DNA of 64,000 nucleotides from Pycnopodia helianthoides (taxonomy: Eukaryota; Echinodermata; Asteroidea; Forcipulatida; Asteriidae): positions 9,563,195-9,627,194 of the forward strand of contig CM063249.1 of NCBI GenBank assembly GCA_032158295.1, written 5' to 3'. The notes beneath the pieces were generated by a model, which searched no databases, was not told the origin of the DNA, and was given only the letters and a program-made list of their open reading frames with translations. Of this stretch, positions 58,098-64,000 are shown piece after piece. How positions within the stretch are numbered: position 1 is the first letter of the stretch; each line of letters opens with the position of its first letter. The translations under genes were made by a program, and so were the position numbers.

Positions 58098-58443
58098 ATA
58101 AAGAATATTATTTGGTTTTACTCATACACCGATGTGTGTAAAACACTGTATACTCGGTACTTTCCTGAGTCATGTGAAAAAAAATCTACATGCATACTAC
58201 TCGAGTGGGATTTGATCCCAAGACCTTTACCATTGTAGAGCAGATGTCTTACCACCAGACCACCGAGCTAGCCCGGTGGTTAAAGGCAGTTCGAGTCCTA
58301 TATTTTAGCATCGGGTACTGCTAATAGATGTTAAATTTGTATCGGGATAAAGAATATTATTTGGTTTTACCTATATACCGATGTTTGTAAAGCACTGTAC
58401 AGTGCTTTACAAACATCGGTGTACACGTAAAACCATAAAATAA
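58098..58443 (-). mobile_element. tRNA-derived SINE (TGGTCTAGTTGG type), copy 3, with hairpin tail
   Basis: It has the body (AAGAATATTATTTGGTTTTA, AACACTGTATACTCGGTACT) and head (GAGCAGATGTCTTACCACCA, GACCACCGAGCTAGCCCGGT) of the family. A second partial body follows at 58346-58443. There CCGATGTTTGTAAAGCACTG is directly followed by its inverted copy, a perfect snap-back hairpin. Confidence 0.7.
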
Positions 58444-58795
58444 GCTGATTTTTAGTACAATACTATTCAAATATACTTGCTGTTAGGTTAGTTATACCAT
58501 AGAGAAAGGACCCATTCTCTATGGTCATACATTTTCTGTTCAGGCCAGACAGTTAGGACGGTTGTTTATCCCAAATGCAGTGCTAATTGAACCATCTCTC
58601 TAATTTAATTGACATTGGGTCTAAATGCGTCTCATGTGGGTTGGTTGATACATACATAGCCATCTGAAATACTACAAGAATTAGTATACATGAAATGAGT
58701 TAGATCAACTTTGATATTTGGCCATGAATATATCATAGCTTAGAGATCACAACCTAAAGATTCTAGAATTTACCGGTATTTGTATTTAAAGGCAG

Positions 58796-59125
58796 GATAT
58801 ACTTTTGGTTATTGTCAAAGACCAGTGTCCTCACTTGGTGTATCCCAACATAATACATCAAATAACAAACCTGTGAAAACTTGGGCTCAATTGGTCATCG
58901 GAATTGCAAGAAAATAATGAAAGAAAAAACACCCTTGTTGCATAGAATTGTGTGCTTTCAAATGCCTGAGAAAGGCTTCATGAGGCTGAAGCCTTTCTCA
59001 GATTCAAATATAGTTGTTTCTCACAAAGTTGTATTCTATCAGCAGTTCTCACGTGCTCCTTACCAAGTAAGTTTTTATGGTAATGTATTTCTTGAGTAAT
59101 TAACAAAAGTATCCACTGCCTTTAA
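58796..59125 (-). mobile_element. TTAA-flanked MITE, AGGTATTGGATAC subfamily, copy 2 (complete)
   Basis: This is the inverse orientation of 17756-18079. TTAAAGGCAGGATATACTTT is on the left and ACTGCCTTTAA on the right. ACACCCTTGTTGCATAGAAT, GAGAAAGGCTTCATGAGGCT and GTGCTCCTTACCAAGTAAGT are shared. A small internal inversion (AGAAAGGCTTCATGAGGCTG and AAGCCTTTCT) is present. Confidence 0.8.
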
Positions 59126-60574
59126 GGCCACATGAGCACTCTTCATTGGTTTATTGATTTTGATAATTGAGCAGAAATTTGTCTGCTGGTAATGAGCATC
59201 CCTTGAAGGTTACATGAGAGATAAATTTGATCTCCCTCTGAAATGCAATTACTTACAAAATGTCCATGTCTGTCTAAATGGCTTTGGTAATTTGTGTTCC
59301 TAACAATCCAATGTATATCCACAGAGAGTACCCATGGTTATTTCTTGTTCATCTGCGTGTTCTCTGGTACTGTGTGCTGCGAAGGTTGTGGCTGAATTAC
59401 GTTAACAAATTCAAAGGCCGGCCATGCCAGGAAATGAACCCACCCCTCTGGTAAATGAATGTGCAGTCAGCTTACGATATAATCAACACTCTACCAAACT
59501 CTACTGCTGTTTCTTATAATCCTAAAGAGGTGATCCAGTGAATCTTTGGTTTTATCCGTTTGGACAACGAATTAATAAAATGCACCTATTTTCTGCCGCT
59601 GTATCACGTGATTAGGGGCTTTTTATTCAAATAAAGTATAGCACAGTCATGCTCCCATGATTTAATTCTCACTGCCGATTTTCGCAAAATGTTTTTCTAT
59701 TTTTTGAATTTTGTTCTCTGAACCTGAACAAATTTTGACAGGTGATGCAGCTTATGCATATGCCACGGACATGCACAAAACACCTGTAACATGCAAAATT
59801 GTTTCTACATGGATATTGGACTTGAATTAATGTCGGGATCCCAACATTAATTCATTATTAGGTTTTAACAGAACTGAAAATTTAAATTTAAAATGTCGGG
59901 TCAAATCTGCCAAAAATCAGACCTAGCATCTGTAATGAACCTGCAGTAAAAACTCTGTTTTTAAGTGTAATTTTTAAGGTGTCCAATAAATTGAAACTAA
60001 GGTGTATGAGCAGAGGGAGGGAACATGAAAGGCTCACTAGTTGAACCTGAACCAAAAACTTTTTGGCTTTCATGTTCCTTGCCTTTATTGCTACTGATTC
60101 TTTTCTCATTGCCCAACAGATCCCCATATCTTCGACTCAGTGCTATTAGGTTGTTAATTGCAATTTCAAATCCGTAATAATCAAAAGATCATTAAGTAAA
60201 AAATGCGAATAAGTTCAAATAAAATCAATCAGAATCCACAAGTCAATTTTTTTCTTAGAAACTGAACTGCTCTTTTTGCAAAATTTTTTTGGATGACCAC
60301 TCTTGATCTATAAATTCCATTTACCAGGAGCTCCAAAATATGCCAAACAATTTATGAAACCCATACAAGCTGCACTAACGACCTTATGGTCCTGAGCCGA
60401 CAAAATGTTGTTGTTCAGGATCATCTAACATGAAGTGTTTTTAAGTTTCCCCTCCCTGTACTCAAGTCATACAAACATAATCATAATACATGTATGAGTG
60501 CCATGCATTGCATACAAGTTGTGATATTTGTGATGGCTTGCCCTTATTTCTACTTTTCAAGATTGCTGGGATTA

Positions 60575-60792
60575 TAGTTCCAGATCAATGCGATTCCATC
60601 AATGCCACACTGCGCACAGAAACACCAATTGAAACCCCCAACCTCTGCAGTCAGAGAGCAGCGCAGCGTGCCCTTGGCACCGTTGAGAGGATGAGCTCCT
60701 CAGACGGGCAGGGAGGGATGGGTTGGATGTCTGAGGGTTTCATACCCATAGCACGATTCTCATTCTCCCTAATCACATGTCATGCATCATAG
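60575..60792 (+). CDS. Coding-like island, unrecognised (possible last exon)
   Basis: After a fair acceptor (ATTTCTACTTTTCAAG) the frame is open for 72 codons to TAG. It reads IAGIIVPDQCDSINATLRTE, then TPIETPNLCSQRAAQRALGT, then VERMSSSDGQGGMGWMSEGF. GC content is clearly above the surroundings. No good donor is seen, so it would be a terminal exon, or it may not be an exon at all. It does not match any RIM-BP block that I know. Confidence 0.25.
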
Positions 60793-61164
60793 ACCACCTG
60801 ACTAATAAAACTAGAATCGCAGATCACGAATATCACGCTGTTACACACCATGCAGTTAAAGGGAGTGCACACCTTCACTGCCAAAGTCGGTAATATTCGT
60901 TCAATTTTTTGAACATTCACTATCAATCTAGTAGCCTACCTTTAATTGCAAGATTATTCATTGTTTTGTTTAATAATAATTGGTACTTACTATCGCTATT
61001 ATTAAACACAAGGAACCTGACCAACTTAAATGCTCCTGGCATGACAGAAGTCTACATGTACAATGTTACTAGTAAGTTACAGAGTCCTTGCCCTTTGTGA
61101 GGGATACCCTCAATTTAACATGAAGTGATGTTAATTATAGATGCCATAATTTGCATCTGAAATG

Positions 61165-61350
61165 AAGAATAATATTTTGGTTTTTATTTAAGACCTATGT
61201 GTGATAAGTACTCAGTACTCAATGCTTCCTGAGTCCTACAGGAAAAAAACCCCACAGGCCTACCACTCGAGTCGGATTCAAACCCAGGACCCCTGCATTC
61301 TAGAGTAGAAATCTTGATAACTAGAACACCGAGCAGGCGCAATGACGAGA
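61165..61350 (-). mobile_element. tRNA-derived SINE (TGGTCTAGTTGG type), copy 4 (diverged)
   Basis: GAATAATATTTTGGTTTTTA, CTCAATGCTTCCTGAGTCCT, GGATTCAAACCCAGGACCCC and AACTAGAACACCGAGC follow the family order, with many changes in the tRNA head. Confidence 0.55.
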
Positions 61351-61665
61351 GGACACTTCTAATGCTGTACTCAGTAGCGAGTATTATTTAAACATCATTA
61401 AAGCCCTTGAATGTGATTTAGAGACGATCTCATTATCAACGATGGTCCATACAATGCACCTTTAAATAGGAAACCAGGCAGAACTTTAATCAAGGCAACA
61501 GGATTAGAGACAATCTCATTAATTGTATTTTACACCTTGCTATAAATTCACAAGTGAATATTTATTATGAGCAGCAGTTGCTTGTAATGTGTGACCCACT
61601 TTATTGTGAACTTTAATTAAGCAGTTGTAAACACATTTGGGTTCACCTGCAAAAGTTGGCATGTT

Positions 61666-62050
61666 GAAAGGGAGGGTATACCTTTGGTAATTACTCAAAA
61701 AATTAATATCCTTAAAAACTTGCTTGGTAAGAAGTACTGCAGCTGTTGATAATGTATAACATTTTGAGAAACATTTCCCTACAAAGGAATGTGGTTTTAG
61801 AGAGAGGGATTAAAAACATTTCAATCTGAGAAACATTTCTGCATGAAACATTTCTCAGACTGTGTGTTCCAATTACGGATTATTCTTCCTGCGCGGACAA
61901 TAACCGCTCCAGATTTTTCGGCGATATCTCAAAAACGCTAACACCTTTTCAAAATGAAATTTTCACAGGTTAGTTTTTATTGTATATCTACATTGATATA
62001 GGATTAATCAAATCAAACGGTTTCAAAAACCAAAGGTATACTTTGCCTCT
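61666..62050 (+). mobile_element. TTAA-type MITE, AAATATCGCC subfamily, copy 2
   Basis: It is the same element as 42592-42959 in the opposite orientation. Terminal AAAGGGAGGGTATACCTTTG and the right-hand CAAAGGTATACTTTGCCTCT are imperfect inverted repeats. The TTAA borders are degraded. Confidence 0.7.
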
Positions 62051-62501
62051 ATTTTTGAATATTTTATTAGTTTCCTGAGGGTGAACATTTTTAAGAATAA
62101 CTATTTCTAAAAGCAATTGTAAACATTGTCTGCCTTCTTCCTGTCATTTTCCTCACAATACAAAATGCAACACAAAACGTGAGGGTAGGACCACTACACT
62201 GATTCCTCTGTACTTGCACAGTGCTTTTCAGTATACACGTACATACTTAAAACATCTGCAAAAACCATCAGTGTATTTAATATTCAGGTCTTCTTTCACC
62301 AGTGTTATCTGAGTTGATCATGCCTGTCTCTATTCATGCTAGTGATGAGAAAAACATTCCGAATGTAATTAATTCACCTTTTTCTTCCTGCTGATAATGA
62401 TTGAACTTTTTGAAATATCTGGAAAAACATTTCACTGGGACTTTTATTACGTACATATACAGTGTAACCGAAAGAGCAAAGCTGGTCCTTTCTTTGTAGT
62501 G

Positions 62502-62702
62502 TAAAGGCCGTGTCACACGAGGCGATTCACAGGCAACAAGCTCCAGGCAATCTCCAATAAGAAAATTCATTCACATTTTGGGGGATAGTAAGTTTACAGC
62601 TGGAAGAATGTCTCTTGTGCTGTTGAAGTGTACTTTCTGCCTGAAGTGCAGTTCATTGCCTCAAAGTTGCCTGGAAAAAAGTGCCCGTGTGACATGGCCT
62701 TA
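62502..62702. mobile_element. MITE, GGCC-TGTCACAC family, copy 2 (complete)
   Basis: TAAAGGCCGTGTCACACGAG then GCGATTCACAGGCAAC on the left is inverted at the right as TTGCCTGG then GCCCGTGTGACATGGCCTTA. Length is 201 bp. Confidence 0.8.
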
Positions 62703-62828
62703 TTAACCTGTAAAAGGCTAAATGAGTATGGATTTGTATTCTGCAGTTCAAGTAATTATGGAGTTGGCCTTTTTGTGTGGTGTTTCTTTTTTTTTGAAAA
62801 AGTTAAAGTAATTGACTAGATTTACATT

Positions 62829-63170
62829 AGGGCTCGAATTTATTATTGGACTGCAGGCCTTGGGCCAGTAAAATCACAACTGGACAAGCCTGGTGGTCTT
62901 GTGTTTTGCAGTTGAATAAAATACCTCATCGTGTAATATCTTTGTGAAAAAGTGTTGACCATGAATCTGATAAATATCTTTCAATTCTGTTGAGTATTGA
63001 AACACACTTACATGTACACATATTAAAGATAAATGATGTACATGTAGATCTTCTCTTAGTGCTTGTTCAACTCATTTAGATTCTGGTATTGTGAAATAAA
63101 TTCTGCTCCAGTAAATGTTTTGAGCTACTTATAAGCCCTGCGGTCGTGTGGATTCTCCTCCCAAATTGGA
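62829..63170 (+). repeat. Dispersed repeat, GGCCAGT family, copy 4
   Basis: AGGGCTCGAATTTATTATTG, GGGCCAGTAAAATCACAACT, GGACAAGCCTGGTGGTCTTG, TCTGTTGAGTATTGAAAC, CTTCTCTTAGTGCTTGTTCA and AAGCCCTGCGGTCGTGTGGA occur in the family order. A small TACATGTA-rich insertion lies in the middle. Confidence 0.7.
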
Positions 63171-64000
63171 GATTTATATGAACAAGCAATCACTTTTTTG
63201 TGGTTAGTTCTAACTGTGTAATGTTTAAAACAAGGTACATCTTTTAATACACAACGATGTTGTCTGTGAACTGGATGCAGCCCATTCAGGCCTTTTTACT
63301 GATTTGCCATGGGTCATAATTATGGTTTAAACATCTTTGGCAGTAGGGTGTCATGTATGGTATATGTATTAGTATTGAAGAACTCTAAGCTGTAAAAGTC
63401 TGTTTCTTTCCTCCATGGTTTAGCATTGACATTTAGAAATTTGTTCCAATTCCAAAAGGGGGTTCAATTTCAAGGTGGTGTATTTTAGCTTCATTCAACG
63501 GGAGCATTAGCATTCCATTGGAACACCATCGCTGTTGAATCTTGAATTAACCTCACTCACACCGCTCTTCTGCACGCTGAAAAAAAAAAGACGAAGAAGA
63601 AGAAGCATTTACTCAAGAAGAACCCCCCTGTACACCTCGAGCACAATTCAAAAGACTTGTTGTCTGTTGAAGAAATCCTACACTCCTAAACAACACTTCT
63701 CCACAACAATTAATCCCGCCCGTGTCTTCTCGACAAAGAAAAACACCGTCTAAAAAGGCCCTAGAAAAATGTGACATTTTGGCGGAATTAGTGCGTCGCT
63801 AATAGCGACAACGCTGGGCAGTGTTACCTTTTTGTTCAGGTTACTGTATCAGTTACAGGTGCTGTGTTGCTGTAATACAATACCAAGCTCATGTGTCCTG
63901 CCCTGTGAGTGCCACAGTGTATTAATAATGGATGGGAGCTTTGAATTGCTGAATAACGCACTGTAGAGTTCCAAAGAATGAGAAACGCTGGGTTGGGAAG
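63171..64000 (+). other. Window end, no recognised feature
   Basis: AT-rich sequence with a short AAGAAGAAGAAG run at about 63592. The small ORF at 63535-63753 starts beside this run and has no other support. Confidence 0.4.

Noticed and set aside
58881..59099. 72-codon plus-strand ORF with ATG start
   Set aside because: It falls wholly inside the TTAA-flanked MITE at 58796-59125.
1..64000. CRISPR array, phage defence island, operon or plasmid features
   Set aside because: The spliced gene, SINEs and MITEs show a eukaryotic nuclear region. The tandem repeats have no unique spacers of constant length.

Overview
This window is nuclear DNA from an animal. It is AT-rich (my impression, not counted), has short exons with GT..AG borders inside long introns, and is packed with tRNA-derived SINEs and palindromic MITEs. 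The repeat style, the very frequent palindrome TACATGTA and the gene sequence suggest an invertebrate deuterostome, most likely an echinoderm such as a sea star. That species call is inference. There is no bacterial-type operon, CRISPR array or phage.

The only gene I can name lies on the + strand at about 298-26903. It is the 5' (N-terminal) part of a RIM-binding protein gene (RIMBP family: RIMBP2, TSPOAP1/BZRAP1, RIMBP3). RIM-BPs are presynaptic active-zone scaffolds that tie RIM to voltage-gated calcium channels. I assembled seven well supported coding exons: 706-1902, 13575-13751, 14118-14819, 16241-16462, 19697-19834, 26092-26313 and 26796-26903. They give 922 codons, and every exon border is in phase 0. 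Family identity rests on the blocks around KKRNVEL / KRLEEKAR (exon 19697), ARQRARDL (exon 26092) and LLLQRQIQLAS (exon 26796), which I recognise from the vertebrate N-terminal coiled coil. An optional Q-rich exon (23839-24510) would also fit in phase 0. The SH3 and fibronectin-III domains are not in the window and presumably lie beyond 64000.

Region by region: 1-297 is intron or upstream sequence ending in an acceptor. 298-705 is 5'UTR. 706-1902 is a large S/T/P-rich first coding exon. 1903-13574 is an 11.7 kb intron full of transposons, including a 679-bp element with an exact 10-bp target duplication. 13575-19834 holds four exons; two of these (14118-14819 and 16241-16462) form a long acidic, S/T/P-rich insertion inside the coiled-coil region. 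19835-26903 holds the Q-rich candidate and two coiled-coil exons. 26904-64000 has no convincing exon of the gene and is probably one very large intron. It contains SINEs, TTAA-flanked MITEs, a SINE-seeded satellite (52606-53546), a 21-bp minisatellite (50900-51210) and a few coding-like islands (31484, 40149, 40772, 60575) that I list as weak candidates.
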